Part shown: piece after piece, positions 8,590-17,965 of the stretch
Layout: every line of letters begins with the position of its first letter
Numbering within the stretch: position 1 is the stretch's first letter
DNA from: Collimonas sp. PA-H2
GTDB taxonomy: Bacteria; Pseudomonadota; Gammaproteobacteria; Burkholderiales; Burkholderiaceae_D
NCBI RefSeq assembly: GCF_002564105.1
Contig: NZ_PDBX01000001.1
Coordinates: 3,410,001 to 3,474,000, forward strand
Reading direction: 5' to 3'
Length of the DNA: 64,000 bases
Notes under the pieces: generated by a model
Databases searched by the model: none
What the model was told of the DNA's origin: nothing
What the model saw: the letters and a program-made list of their open reading frames with translations, nothing else
Program-made: the position numbers and the translations under genes

Positions 8590-8707
8590 TGTGCGTTGGC
8601 TGGATCGGTATCAACCCGATAATGTGGATTAGGCGTCCATCTGCGATCAAAACCGCGTTTTCCGGTAATCTGTGAATAAGCAGATTTTTTGAAGGAAAAC
8701 CCATTGT

Positions 8708-9322
8708 ATGTCTATCAGAAAGACATCGTTGCCCGGTTTCGATTATCCGCAAAAACCGACAGACCGCTTGCTTTTTGCCGTTTTACCGGCAAAGCCCGCT
8801 GCTACACGCATTGAACAAGTTACTCAGGCGTTGCGCCTAGAGCATGATTTGCACGGCGCAGCGGTTCATACAGGACAGTTGCACATTACTCTTGCGATCC
8901 TGGGCGAATATCTGGGACTGCCGCATGATGTGCTTGCTGCCGCGACTGGCGCCGCTTCACAGATTGAACAGACGGCGTTTAGAGTCCGGTTCGACCACGT
9001 CCAGACCTTTCGTAACAAATCCAGCGTGTCAGGAAATTACCCCATTGTTCTTTGCGGCGACGAGGGCGTTATCGGTTTGGAGACTCTGCATCAAGGTCTG
9101 GCAGGCAGGCTGCGCCGTTTCGGTGTTAAGGGTATTCCTGCAAGCATGACGCCTCATGTGACATTGCTGTATGAGCCCGAGCCAGTTCCCAGCCATGCGG
9201 TAGCAGCGGTAGAGTGGACGGTGCGCGAATTCGTATTGCTACATCGCCATATTGGCCAGAATCTTCCTTATTCCATTTTAGGCAGGTGGCCCTTGCAGAA
9301 GGTTTCCTGGCCGCTGCAGTGA
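8708..9322 (+). CDS. 2'-5' RNA ligase family / RNA 2',3'-cyclic phosphodiesterase
   Basis: 204 residues of the 2H phosphoesterase superfamily. The two catalytic HxT motifs are H59-I-T (LHITLAILGEY) and H150-V-T (TPHVTLLYEP), spaced as in ThpR/LigT. Such proteins open or form 2',3'-cyclic phosphate and 2'-5' linkages in RNA; the physiological substrate is uncertain. AAGGA lies about 11 bases before the ATG. It follows the insertion scar and faces the efflux operon, from which a bidirectional terminator separates it. Confidence 0.88.
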   Translation: MSIRKTSLPGFDYPQKPTDRLLFAVLPAKPAATRIEQVTQALRLEHDLHGAAVHTGQLHITLAILGEYLGLPHDVLAAATGAASQIEQTAFRVRFDHVQTFRNKSSVSGNYPIVLCGDEGVIGLETLHQGLAGRLRRFGVKGIPASMTPHVTLLYEPEPVPSHAVAAVEWTVREFVLLHRHIGQNLPYSILGRWPLQKVSWPLQ

Positions 9323-9395
9323 TCAGCTAAGAGTCGTTTCCGTAGCCGGCGCTGTATCCTTTGCGTTCGTCTTTATTTGAACGAAAGCGACCAGT

Positions 9396-9424
9396 AAAAA
9401 CGCCGCACAAGTGCGGCGTTTTTC
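9396..9424. terminator. Bidirectional intrinsic terminator
   Basis: A 9-bp GC-rich stem (ACGCCGCAC / GTGCGGCGT) with a 2-base loop, flanked by AAAAA on the left and TTTTT on the right. It lies between the convergent RNA ligase gene (+) and the outer-membrane efflux gene (-) and can end transcription from both sides. Confidence 0.88.
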
Positions 9425-9453
9425 ATTACATCAGTGCGTTGGCTGAACCCAGG

Positions 9454-10899
9454 TCAGGATTTCGCCGCCACGACGGTATTTTCATTCAAGCCGCCGCCCA
9501 GCGAGCGGTACAGATCGATCGCATTATTCAAACGCAGTTGCCGCGTCTGAATCAAGGCTTGCTGTGCCGTGAACAGATCGCGCTGCGCATTCAGGCGATC
9601 GGTGGAGCTGGCGATGCCGTTCTTGTAGCGCAGATCGGTCAGTTTCACGCGTTCTTCCTGGGCCTTGACGTAAGCGTCCTGCGCCGCCAGCTGCTCATCC
9701 AACGTACCGCGGGCGACCAGCGCATCGGATACTTCCCTGAATGCGCTCTGGATGGTCTTTTCGTAGCTGGCGATCGCCAGATTCTTGCGGATCTCGCTCA
9801 GCGACAGGTTGGCGCGGTTGCGTCCGCCTTCAAAGATCGGCAGCGTCAGTTGCGGCACGAACGACCAGGTGCGGCTGCCTGCCGAGAACAGGTTGCCCAG
9901 CGAGCTGCTGGAATTGCCGATCCCCGCTGTCAGCGAAATGGTCGGGAAGAAGGCGGCGCGGGCGGCGCCGATATTCGCGTTGGCCGAGCGCAACTGCTGC
10001 TCTGCCTGGCGGATATCCGGGCGGCGGTTCAGCAAGTCGGACGGCAGGCCGGCCGGGATTTCGCTGACGATCTTTTCATCCGACAGCGATTGCGACGCCG
10101 GTAGTTCGCCTAACGGCTTGCCGACCAGGAGCACCAAGGCATTGGTAGCCTGGCCGCGCTGGCGCACCAGCGTGGCCAAGGATACGCGTGCCGACTGCAC
10201 CAGCGTTTCCGAGTTGCGCAGGTCGAGCGCCGACGAAGCACCGACGTCGAAACGCATCTTGTCCAGCTTGTAGTCGTCCAGGCGGCTGTCCAGCGTCTGC
10301 TGCGCCAGGCGCTGCTGTTCGGCATACGACTGTTCCGTCAGGTAAGCCTGGGCAACTTGCGAAATCAGGCTGATTTGCGCCGATTTCCGTGCTTCTTCCG
10401 TGGCCAGGTAACTTGCCAGGGCTGCATCTTTCAGGCTGCGTACGCGGCCGAAGAAATCCAGCTCGAAAGCCGTCATGTTCAAGCCGACCTGGTAAGAGGT
10501 GCCTACCGCAGGCTGGCCGGGAAGCAGCTGGGACGCTGCGGTGCGGCCGCGGGTGCGGCTGAAGTTGCCGTTGAAGTTAGGCAGGGCGTCGGCAGCGGTG
10601 ATGTCGTACTGCGCCCGTGCTTCCTCGATATTCAAGGCAGCGGTGCGCAGGTCACGGTTGTTTTCCAGCGCGGATGCGATCAGCGCCTGCAGGCGCTGGT
10701 CCGGGAAAAATTCGCGCCAGCCGAGTTCCACCGCATCGTATTGCGCCTTGCCGTCAGCCGCAGCCGGATAGCTGCCGGCTACCGGCGCCTCCGGCCGCAC
10801 GTAGGTCGGCGCCAAGGTGCAACCCGAGAGCACGCCTGCCAGCAGCAGGGCGCCGGTCAGGTTCTTGGGTAATGACGCAGCAATTGTCATATTAAACAT
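9454..10899 (-). CDS. RND efflux outer-membrane lipoprotein (OprM/NodT family)
   Basis: 481 residues from the ATG at 10899, chosen because GGAGAG lies about 6 bases upstream. The signal peptide ends in the lipobox LSGC (mature start CTLAPTYVRPEAP, the usual NodT-family beginning). Two outer-membrane efflux repeats follow. This is the channel of the tripartite pump; its start overlaps the end of the acrB-like gene by 8 bases. It is closest to OprM/TtgC/CusC-type channels. A separate TolC-like channel is encoded at 16.3 kb. Confidence 0.93.
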   Translation of the reverse strand: MFNMTIAASLPKNLTGALLLAGVLSGCTLAPTYVRPEAPVAGSYPAAADGKAQYDAVELGWREFFPDQRLQALIASALENNRDLRTAALNIEEARAQYDITAADALPNFNGNFSRTRGRTAASQLLPGQPAVGTSYQVGLNMTAFELDFFGRVRSLKDAALASYLATEEARKSAQISLISQVAQAYLTEQSYAEQQRLAQQTLDSRLDDYKLDKMRFDVGASSALDLRNSETLVQSARVSLATLVRQRGQATNALVLLVGKPLGELPASQSLSDEKIVSEIPAGLPSDLLNRRPDIRQAEQQLRSANANIGAARAAFFPTISLTAGIGNSSSSLGNLFSAGSRTWSFVPQLTLPIFEGGRNRANLSLSEIRKNLAIASYEKTIQSAFREVSDALVARGTLDEQLAAQDAYVKAQEERVKLTDLRYKNGIASSTDRLNAQRDLFTAQQALIQTRQLRLNNAIDLYRSLGGGLNENTVVAAKS

Positions 10900-13800
10900 G
10901 CTGACTCTCCACATCTATTTTTTTGTTGGCATCGTGCAGCTTTTGCTGGCGTTCGCTGCCTTTGAAGAAACTGCGTACCACCACGAAGAACACCGGCACC
11001 AGGAATACCGCCAGTACAGTCGCAGTGATCATGCCGCCCATGACGCCGGTACCGATGGCGCGCTGGCTGCCTGAACCGGCGCCGGTCTTGATCGCCAGCG
11101 GCAACACGCCGAGGATGAACGCAAACGAAGTCATCAGGATCGGCCGGAAACGCAGGTGGACTGCTTCCAGCGTCGCTTCGATCAGGCCCTTGCCTTCAGC
11201 CTGCAGGTCTTTGGCGAATTCGATGATCAGAATCGCATTCTTGGCCGACAAACCGACCACGGTAATCATCCCGACCTTGAAGTAGACGTCGTTCGGCATG
11301 CCGCGCAAGGTAACGCCCAGCAGCGCACCGAGAATACCCAGCGGCACCACCAGCATCACCGCCAGCGGAATCGATGTGCTTTCATACAACGCCGCCAGCA
11401 CCAGGAATACAGCGATCAGCGACAGCAGGTACAGCATCGGCGCTTGCGAACCGGAAGTCTTTTCTTCCAGCGACTGGCCGGTCCATTCGAAGCCGAAGCC
11501 TGGCGGCAGCTTGGCGGTCAGCGCTTCCATTTCATCCATCGCTTCGCCGGTGCTATGGCCAGGCGAAGCGCCGCCGGAGATCTTCATCGCCGGATAGCCG
11601 TTGTAGCGCGTCAGCTGCACCGGACCCTTGATCCATTCCGAGCTGGTGAACGACGAGAACGGCACCATGGTACCCTGGGTGTTCTTGACATACAGCCTGG
11701 CCAGGTCTTCCGGTTGCAGACGTTGCTTCGCATCGGCTTGCACGATCACGCGTTGCTGACGGCCCTGGTTCGGGAAGTCATTGACGTAGGAAGAACCGAG
11801 CGCGGTTGACAGCGTGCTGTTGATGGCGCTGAACGAAACGCCCAGCGCATTCGCCTTGTCGCGGTCGATGTTGAGCTGCAGCTGCGGCGAATCTTCAAGG
11901 CCTTCAGGACGAACCCCAGCCAGGATCTTGCTTTGTGCAGCCATGCCGAGCATCTGGTTACGCGCCGCGGTCAACGCCGCATGGCCTTGTCCTGAACGGT
12001 CTTGCAGGCGGAAGGTGAAGCCGGTGGCGTTACCCAGTTCCGGGATAGGCGGCGGATTCAGCGGATAGACGATGGCGTCCTTGATCTGCGAGAACACGCC
12101 AAACGCCTTGCCCGCAATCGCATCGGCCGACTCGCCAGGTCCGCGCACGCTCCAGTCCTTCAGCGGCGTGAATACCAGGCCGGCATTCTGGCCGTTACCG
12201 GAGAAGCTGAAGCCGGTAATCGCCACCACATTGGCCACCGCAGGCAGTTTCGCGTAATACGCTTCGATCTGCTTGATTACTTCCAGGGTGCGGTTGCTGC
12301 TGGCGCCGGCAGGCAACTGCACGTTGGTGATGATGTAGCCCTGGTCTTCGGCCGGCAGGAACGATGCCGGCAGGCGCGTGTACAGCAGTCCCACGCAGAT
12401 CAGGATGGCGCCATATACCAGCAGGTAGCGGACGGTCTTGTTCAGCATATTGGCGACGACGCCTTGATAGCGGTTGGTGGTCGCGTTGAATTTGCGGTTG
12501 AACCAGCCGAAGAAGCCCTTTTTCTCGTGATGATGGCCTTTTTCCACCGGTTTCAGGATGGTGGCGCACAGCGCCGGCGTCAGTGTAAATGCCATCAATA
12601 CCGAGAACACCATCGAAGCCACCATCGACAGCGAGAACTGGCGATAGATAGCGCCCACCGCGCCGCTGAAGAATGCCATCGGGATGAACACCGCGATCAG
12701 CACCAGGGTGATACCGATCAGCGCGCCAGTAATCTGGCCCATCGCCTTGCGGGTTGCTTCGCGCGGCGACAAGCCTTCTTCGCTCATGATGCGCTCGACG
12801 TTTTCCACCACCACGATCGCATCATCGATCAGGATACCGATCGCCAGCACCATGCCGAACATGGTGAGGACGTTGATCGAGAAGCCGAACAGCAGCAGCG
12901 TGGCAAAAGTACCCATCAGCGCCACCGGAACCACGACGGTAGGAATCAGGGTGTAACGGATGTTTTGCAGGAACAGGTACATCACCAGGAACACCAGGAT
13001 GATCGCTTCCACCAGGGTCTTGACCACTTCTTCAATCGAAATCTTGACGAATTTCGAGGTGTCGTAAGGGATCTCGTACTGGACGCCGGCCGGGAAGTAC
13101 TTGGACAGCTCTTTCATCTTGGCTTTGACCGCTGTCGCTGTGCCCAGGGCGTTAGCGGTAGGCGATAGCTGCACGCCGACGAAAGAAGTCGGCTTGCCGT
13201 CGAGGCGGCCGGCGGTGGCGTAAGACTGGCCGCCGATTTCGATACGCGCAACATCGCGCAGACGGACGATGGAACCGTCCGAATTGGCGCGCAGCTGGAT
13301 CTTGCCGAATTGTTCGACGGTATTCAGCTGGCCGGTGGCGACCACGGTGGCAGAAATCTGCTGCGTGCCAGGGCTGGGCAGATCGCCCAGCGTACCGCCT
13401 GCGACCAGCGCATTTTGCGCGGTGATGGCGGCGGTGACATCGGCTGGTGTCAGGTTCAGGCCGACCAGTTTGGCTGGGTCGATCCAGATGCGCATGGCGC
13501 GTTCGGTGCCAAACAGCTGGGCCTGGCCGACGCCTGGCACACGCTTGATTTCATTGAGCACGTTACGCGACAGATAGTCGCCCAGCGCGATCGGGTCGAG
13601 CTTGCCGTCGGTCGATGAAAGTCCGATGAACATCAGGAAGTTGCTGCGCGACTTGGTGACTTGCACGCCGTTCTGCGTAACCACCGCAGGCAGCCGTGCT
13701 TCCACCCGTTTCAGGCGGTTCTGCACATCCACCGCTGCCAGGTCGGCGTTGGTTTCCGGCGAAAACGTTACGGTGATCGAGACCGAACCGTCGGCCTGGC

Positions 13801-14044
13801 TTTGCGACTCGATGTACTGCAAGCCGTCGGCGCCGTTCATTTCCTGTTCGATCAGGCTGGTAACGCTATCGTCGATGGTTTGAGCGGTAGCGCCGGGATA
13901 GGCTGCGCTGACGACAATCGTCGGCGGTGCAATCGAAGGATACTGGGCCACCGGTAATTGCGTGATCGCCAGAGCACCCCCGAGCAGGATGAATATGGCG
14001 AGCACCCACGCAAACACGGGGCGGTCGATGAAAAACTTGCCCAT
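10892..14044 (-). CDS. RND multidrug efflux inner-membrane transporter, AcrB/MexB type (HAE1)
   Basis: 1050 residues, full length for the HAE1 family. Twelve transmembrane segments are expected, with two large periplasmic loops. The proton-relay Asp-Asp pair is in GILIDDAIVVVENVERIM (about residues 405-422), and the TM10 Lys is in SAKNAILIIEFAKDL. The N terminus MGKFFIDRPVFAWVLAI is typical. It sits 11 bases after the membrane-fusion gene. The pump would take hydrophobic drugs, solvents and bile-like compounds from periplasm and inner membrane using the proton gradient. Probably repressed by the divergent TetR protein. Confidence 0.96.
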   Translation of the reverse strand: MGKFFIDRPVFAWVLAIFILLGGALAITQLPVAQYPSIAPPTIVVSAAYPGATAQTIDDSVTSLIEQEMNGADGLQYIESQSQADGSVSITVTFSPETNADLAAVDVQNRLKRVEARLPAVVTQNGVQVTKSRSNFLMFIGLSSTDGKLDPIALGDYLSRNVLNEIKRVPGVGQAQLFGTERAMRIWIDPAKLVGLNLTPADVTAAITAQNALVAGGTLGDLPSPGTQQISATVVATGQLNTVEQFGKIQLRANSDGSIVRLRDVARIEIGGQSYATAGRLDGKPTSFVGVQLSPTANALGTATAVKAKMKELSKYFPAGVQYEIPYDTSKFVKISIEEVVKTLVEAIILVFLVMYLFLQNIRYTLIPTVVVPVALMGTFATLLLFGFSINVLTMFGMVLAIGILIDDAIVVVENVERIMSEEGLSPREATRKAMGQITGALIGITLVLIAVFIPMAFFSGAVGAIYRQFSLSMVASMVFSVLMAFTLTPALCATILKPVEKGHHHEKKGFFGWFNRKFNATTNRYQGVVANMLNKTVRYLLVYGAILICVGLLYTRLPASFLPAEDQGYIITNVQLPAGASSNRTLEVIKQIEAYYAKLPAVANVVAITGFSFSGNGQNAGLVFTPLKDWSVRGPGESADAIAGKAFGVFSQIKDAIVYPLNPPPIPELGNATGFTFRLQDRSGQGHAALTAARNQMLGMAAQSKILAGVRPEGLEDSPQLQLNIDRDKANALGVSFSAINSTLSTALGSSYVNDFPNQGRQQRVIVQADAKQRLQPEDLARLYVKNTQGTMVPFSSFTSSEWIKGPVQLTRYNGYPAMKISGGASPGHSTGEAMDEMEALTAKLPPGFGFEWTGQSLEEKTSGSQAPMLYLLSLIAVFLVLAALYESTSIPLAVMLVVPLGILGALLGVTLRGMPNDVYFKVGMITVVGLSAKNAILIIEFAKDLQAEGKGLIEATLEAVHLRFRPILMTSFAFILGVLPLAIKTGAGSGSQRAIGTGVMGGMITATVLAVFLVPVFFVVVRSFFKGSERQQKLHDANKKIDVESQHV

Positions 14045-14055
14045 CAGTAGGCTCC

Positions 14056-15267
14056 TTATTTAGCTTTAGATGTTGAATCAGCTTGCGGAGCGGCGGCTGC
14101 GGCTGCATTTGCTGCAGCGGCACCCGGTTTCCAAGGCGATGGATTGACCACAGCGCCCGGTTTCACCTTTTGCAAACCATCGACGATGACCTTGTCGCCA
14201 GCTTTCAAGCCTTCGGTGACGATCCATTTGTCGCCTTGTGCAGTGTCGGCTTTCACCGGCTGCACTGCTACCTTGTTGTCGGCGCCGACCAGGAACACCG
14301 AAGCGCCGTTGAGGTCGCGCTGGACCGCCTGTTGCGGCACGGTCAGGGCAGCGGCATTGACAGCCTGCTCCAGCTTGGCGCGCACGTACATGCCCGGCAG
14401 CAGGCTATGGTCCGGATTCGGGAACTCGGCACGCAAGGTGACCGAACCGGTATTCGGATCCACTGTCAGGTCGGAAAACAGCAGCTTGCCCGATTGCGGG
14501 TAGGCGTGGCCGTCCTCGGTTTCCAAGGTGACCTTGGCTTGGCCCTGGCCGGCGCTTTGCAGCTGGCCGTTACGCATCGCTTCCTGCAGTTTCAGGATGT
14601 CGGTGCTGGACTGGGTCAGGTTGACGTAGATCGGATCGATCTGCTGAACGGTCGCCAGCTGGGTGACTTCGCCCTGGCCGACCAGTGCGCCTTCGGTCAC
14701 CAGCGCCTTGCCGATGCGGCCGGAAATCGGCGAAGTGACAGTGGCGTAGCCCAGGTTCAGGCTGGCGGTTTCGCGCGTGGCCTTGGCCGAGGCGACATCT
14801 GCCGCGGCTTGCTTCTGCGCTGCCACGGTGTCGTCGTAATCCTGCTTGCTGACGGCATTCACTTCGACCAGCGGTTTGTAGCGCTGGGCTTTCAGCGTAG
14901 CGGTGGTCAGATTTGCTTCAGCCTTGGCCAGCGCTGCCTGCGCACTGTCGTAGGTCGCGCGCAGCGGCGCCGGATCGATCAGGTATAGAGTCTGGCCGGC
15001 CTTGACGTCGCTGCCTTCGCGGAAGCTGCGCTTGAGCACGATGCCGGCGGCGCGGGCGCCGATCTGGGCGATGCGGGTAGCTTCCAGGCGGCCTGGCAAT
15101 TCGGTTGTGAGAGCCAGCCGTTCCGGTGCGATAGTAATGATGGAAACACCGGCTGGGGGTGGCGCACCTTGGGCGTCCGGCTTTTTGCCGCAGGCAGCGA
15201 CCGCGGACAATACCGCGACAGCCAGGGTGATACGCGTGAGACGACTGATAGAGCTAACTGAATTCAT
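14056..15267 (-). CDS. RND efflux periplasmic adaptor lipoprotein (AcrA/MexA type)
   Basis: 403 residues from the ATG at 15267; upstream in-frame residues do not resemble the family. The signal peptide carries the lipobox VAAC (AVLSAVAACGKK). The barrel-sandwich lipoyl halves are split by an alpha-helical hairpin, followed by a beta-barrel (SPISGRIGKALVTEGALVG) and a membrane-proximal domain. The C-terminal tail is Ala-rich (AAANAAAAAAPQ). First gene of the adaptor-transporter-channel operon, preceded by the operator region at 15268-15546. Confidence 0.95.
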   Translation of the reverse strand: MNSVSSISRLTRITLAVAVLSAVAACGKKPDAQGAPPPAGVSIITIAPERLALTTELPGRLEATRIAQIGARAAGIVLKRSFREGSDVKAGQTLYLIDPAPLRATYDSAQAALAKAEANLTTATLKAQRYKPLVEVNAVSKQDYDDTVAAQKQAAADVASAKATRETASLNLGYATVTSPISGRIGKALVTEGALVGQGEVTQLATVQQIDPIYVNLTQSSTDILKLQEAMRNGQLQSAGQGQAKVTLETEDGHAYPQSGKLLFSDLTVDPNTGSVTLRAEFPNPDHSLLPGMYVRAKLEQAVNAAALTVPQQAVQRDLNGASVFLVGADNKVAVQPVKADTAQGDKWIVTEGLKAGDKVIVDGLQKVKPGAVVNPSPWKPGAAAANAAAAAAPQADSTSKAK

Positions 15268-15422
15268 AAAATTCTCGCACGGTAATTGAGGAAAGACTGC
15301 AAATCTGACAGGTGACTCTGCTTCTGGAAATGACATAGGATATATAAGTAATTGCTTTGGTGCACCGGAGGCTACGGAACCCTACGCTAGCGGAAAGCGG
15401 GTCGAGCAGCCGGAATCCTGCT

Positions 15423-15428
15423 ATTATA
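15423..15428 (-). promoter_or_regulatory. -10 hexamer of the efflux operon
   Basis: A perfect TATAAT on the minus strand, about 155 bases before the adaptor start, overlapping the left end of the AcrR-type operator. Repressor binding there would block the polymerase. No good -35 can be seen because the operator fills that space. Confidence 0.5.
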
Positions 15429-15450
15429 CATACATGCACGAATGTATGTA
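15427..15450. promoter_or_regulatory. AcrR-type operator palindrome
   Basis: Perfect 9-base half-sites TACATACAT and ATGTATGTA separated by GCACGA. The half-sites and the 6-base spacing equal those of the E. coli AcrR operator upstream of acrAB; only the spacer differs. It lies between the divergent tetR-family gene and the efflux operon and should let the regulator repress both. Confidence 0.88.
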
Positions 15451-15546
15451 TTGACTTGCATGAATGGCGATGCTGAGTATATGTTGCTGTTTAATTATTT
15501 GCTGCAAATGCACAACTTATCGTAACGGTTTGGAGGTCGGCTCAAA

Positions 15547-16191
15547 ATGGCTAGAAGTACAAAAGAAGAAGCACTGGAAACGCGTGGCCGCATCCTGGAT
15601 GCGGCGGCGGAAGTGTTTCACCGGTACGGCGTGGCGCGCACTACGCTGGCGGATGTCGCCAGTGCAGCCGACGTGACGCGCGGTGCTATCTATTGGCACT
15701 TCAAGAACAAGAGCGATTTATTCGATGCCATGTGCGAGCGCGTGCGCTTGCCGATGGAAGCGATGATCGAAAAAACCGCCGACGAAAATGCGCACGATCC
15801 GTTAAATCAATTTCGCAACCGATGTTTGTTTACCTTGCAAGAAGCGACGCTCAATCCACAGTCGCGCAAAATCTTTGAAATCGTTCTGCACAAGTGCGAA
15901 CTGGTGGACCCGCAGGATCCGATTTATATCCGCCAGCATGAGTGTTTCTTGCAAGGACGTACCGATATAGAACGCTTGCTGCGATTTGCGGTTGCAAAAG
16001 GGCAGCTGCCGCGCGATCTAGATCCTATCTTGGCTGCGGTCATGGTGCAAGGACTGTTGTTTGGTATTTTGAATAACTGGACCTTCAGCCCGCACAGCTT
16101 CGATCTCACCGAGAACGTATCGAAGGTGGTCGACAACTGCATCCACATGTTCAAGACCTCGCCGTTCATGCTCAAGACGCCGCCTGCCTGA
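15547..16191 (+). CDS. TetR family repressor of the efflux operon (AcrR/TtgR type)
   Basis: 214 residues. The N-terminal helix-turn-helix (about 10-56, ILDAAAEVFHRYGVARTTLA and VTRGAIYWHFKNKSDLF) is nearly that of AcrR, and the ligand domain is of the AcrR C-terminal type. GGAGG lies about 11 bases before the ATG. It is divergent from the adaptor gene with an AcrR-consensus operator in between, so it most likely represses the pump and itself until a drug is bound. Confidence 0.93.
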   Translation: MARSTKEEALETRGRILDAAAEVFHRYGVARTTLADVASAADVTRGAIYWHFKNKSDLFDAMCERVRLPMEAMIEKTADENAHDPLNQFRNRCLFTLQEATLNPQSRKIFEIVLHKCELVDPQDPIYIRQHECFLQGRTDIERLLRFAVAKGQLPRDLDPILAAVMVQGLLFGILNNWTFSPHSFDLTENVSKVVDNCIHMFKTSPFMLKTPPA

Positions 16192-16303
16192 ACGTTTCGG
16201 ACCGCTCTTACAAGGTAGCGGCCGGGTGCGGGTTCAGGATAGTGGCTATGGCCGCGCAGCCCCGCCGGCTGCGGCTTTCGGCCGGATGCATGGGCCGGCG
16301 GAT

Positions 16304-17605
16304 TTAATAGACAGCCGGCGCCAGCAGGAGATTGATCTGCTGCAGATCTTCTTCTTTCAAGGTGCCCACCGCCGATTTCAGCTTGAGGCTGTTCATCAGC
16401 GTGTCATAGCGCGCCTTGGCCAGATCCCTGCGCGTGGAAAACAGCTGCTGTTGCGCATTCAACACATCGATATTGATGCGCACGCCGACCTGGTAGCCCA
16501 AACGGTTGGAATCCAGCGAGGACTGGCTCGAAATTTCCGCCGCCTCAAAGGCCTTCACCTGGGCCAGGCCGCTGCTGACGCCGAGATAAGCCTGGCGCGC
16601 ATTCAATGCCGCGGTCCTGCGCGCATTTTCCAGATCGGAGCGAGCCTTGTCTTCCAGCGCTACTGCCTGGCGCACGCTGCTGTTGACCGCTCCGCCGGCA
16701 TACAGCGGAATGGTCCACTGCACGCCGATCGAGTTGGCCGTCTGCGAGATATTGTTGAAAGGGATATCGCTGCCGCTGACATCGGAGTGCGCACGGCTGG
16801 CGATCAGGTCGACTGTGGGCAAATGGCCGGCGCGGCTTTTCTTGATGTCGTACTTGGCCGTATCCAGCGCGATCTGCTGGCCGATCACACCGAAATTCTG
16901 ATCCTCGGCGCTGCTGACCCAGGTCTCTATCGCAGCCGGCTGCGGCCCGCTCAGCTGCACTCCAGGGCGCAAGGTCGCCAATGGCGCCGGCGGTTTGCCG
17001 ATGATTTGCCGCAGCACGTTGCGCGCGACTTCCAGGTTATTGGTCGCCGCGATTTCCTGCGCGATCACCAGATCGTAGCTGGCTTGCGCTTCATTGGTAT
17101 CGGTGATGGTGGCAGTGCCGACTTCGAAATTGCGCTTGGCGGAAGCCAGCTGCTCGGCAATCGCGCTTTGCTGCGCTTGCAGGAAAGCCAGTACGTCTTG
17201 CGCCGTCAGCGTATCGAAGTAAGCCTGGCTGACGCGCAGTATCAGATCCTGCTGCGCCTGGGCGAACCTGACCTCGCTGGCGGCCACCGACAGCTTGCTT
17301 TCCTGGTACTGCTGCCAGTAGGCCGGCCGGAACAGCGGCTGGGTCAGCTGCAGGCTGTAATTGTTGGTAATGGTGTTCCAGGATTGTCCGGAGCGGCTGT
17401 AATTGCCGCCGAAGCCGACCACCGGCAGCAGCGCCGCGCGGCCCTGTACGCTGGCTTCGTTGCCGGCGCTGAGCGCATAGCGCGCGCTGGTGTAGACCGG
17501 GTCGTTGGCCAGCGCCTGCTGGTAGGTTTGCACCAGGTCTACGGCTTGCGCGTTCATGGTCAGCAACGCGCTCGCAATCAAGGAGGCAATCAGGGTATTG
17601 CGCAT
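16304..17605 (-). CDS. tolC: TolC family outer-membrane channel
   Basis: 433 residues from the ATG at 17605, which gives a clean signal peptide cleaved after NAQA (mature VDLVQTYQQALANDPV, a TolC hallmark). The frame is open 24 codons upstream, but those residues are not signal-like. Two outer-membrane efflux domains form the trimeric barrel with an alpha-helical tunnel. It serves type I secretion systems and pumps without their own channel. It lies 28 bases after the rhodanese gene in a leftward row PIMT-like, rhodanese, TolC. The usual next gene in related genera, waaA, is not here. Confidence 0.93.
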   Translation of the reverse strand: MRNTLIASLIASALLTMNAQAVDLVQTYQQALANDPVYTSARYALSAGNEASVQGRAALLPVVGFGGNYSRSGQSWNTITNNYSLQLTQPLFRPAYWQQYQESKLSVAASEVRFAQAQQDLILRVSQAYFDTLTAQDVLAFLQAQQSAIAEQLASAKRNFEVGTATITDTNEAQASYDLVIAQEIAATNNLEVARNVLRQIIGKPPAPLATLRPGVQLSGPQPAAIETWVSSAEDQNFGVIGQQIALDTAKYDIKKSRAGHLPTVDLIASRAHSDVSGSDIPFNNISQTANSIGVQWTIPLYAGGAVNSSVRQAVALEDKARSDLENARRTAALNARQAYLGVSSGLAQVKAFEAAEISSQSSLDSNRLGYQVGVRINIDVLNAQQQLFSTRRDLAKARYDTLMNSLKLKSAVGTLKEEDLQQINLLLAPAVY

Positions 17606-17633
17606 TACACTCTCCGCAGCGATGTCGGCAGGT

Positions 17634-17957
17634 TTAGTAGGTCGGCATGGCCGGATCAACCTGCTGCGCCCAGGCATGGACGCCGCCGGTCAGGTTGCTT
17701 ACCGCGGAAAAGCCGTGGCGCTCAAGGAAGGCGGCGACCTGCATGCTGCGTGCGCCGTGGTGGCAGATGCAGACGATGGCCTGCTCTTCCTCCAGGTCGT
17801 TCAGGTGCGCCGGCACCGTCTGCATCGGCATCAGCTGCGCTGCCGCGATGTGGCAGGTCTGGTATTCCCAGGGTTCGCGCACATCCAGCAACAACGGCGT
17901 CGGCCGCTGCGGATCGGCGATCCAGGCGGCCAGTTCTGAGGCGGTTAGATGTTGCAT
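17634..17957 (-). CDS. Single-domain rhodanese-like protein
   Basis: 107 residues, one rhodanese domain. The active-site loop is CHHGARS, with the catalytic Cys followed by a normal six-residue loop, so sulfurtransferase activity is plausible. No export signal. It lies 8 bases after the PIMT-like gene. The same trio is common in Burkholderiales; a link between the rhodanese and TolC function is not established. Confidence 0.9.
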   Translation of the reverse strand: MQHLTASELAAWIADPQRPTPLLLDVREPWEYQTCHIAAAQLMPMQTVPAHLNDLEEEQAIVCICHHGARSMQVAAFLERHGFSAVSNLTGGVHAWAQQVDPAMPTY

Positions 17958-17965
17958 AGGCTCGA

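Noticed and set aside
12002..13168. 388-codon antisense frame in the RND transporter gene
   Set aside because: Strong His/Arg/Gln bias and perfect overlap with a conserved gene mark it as a shadow.
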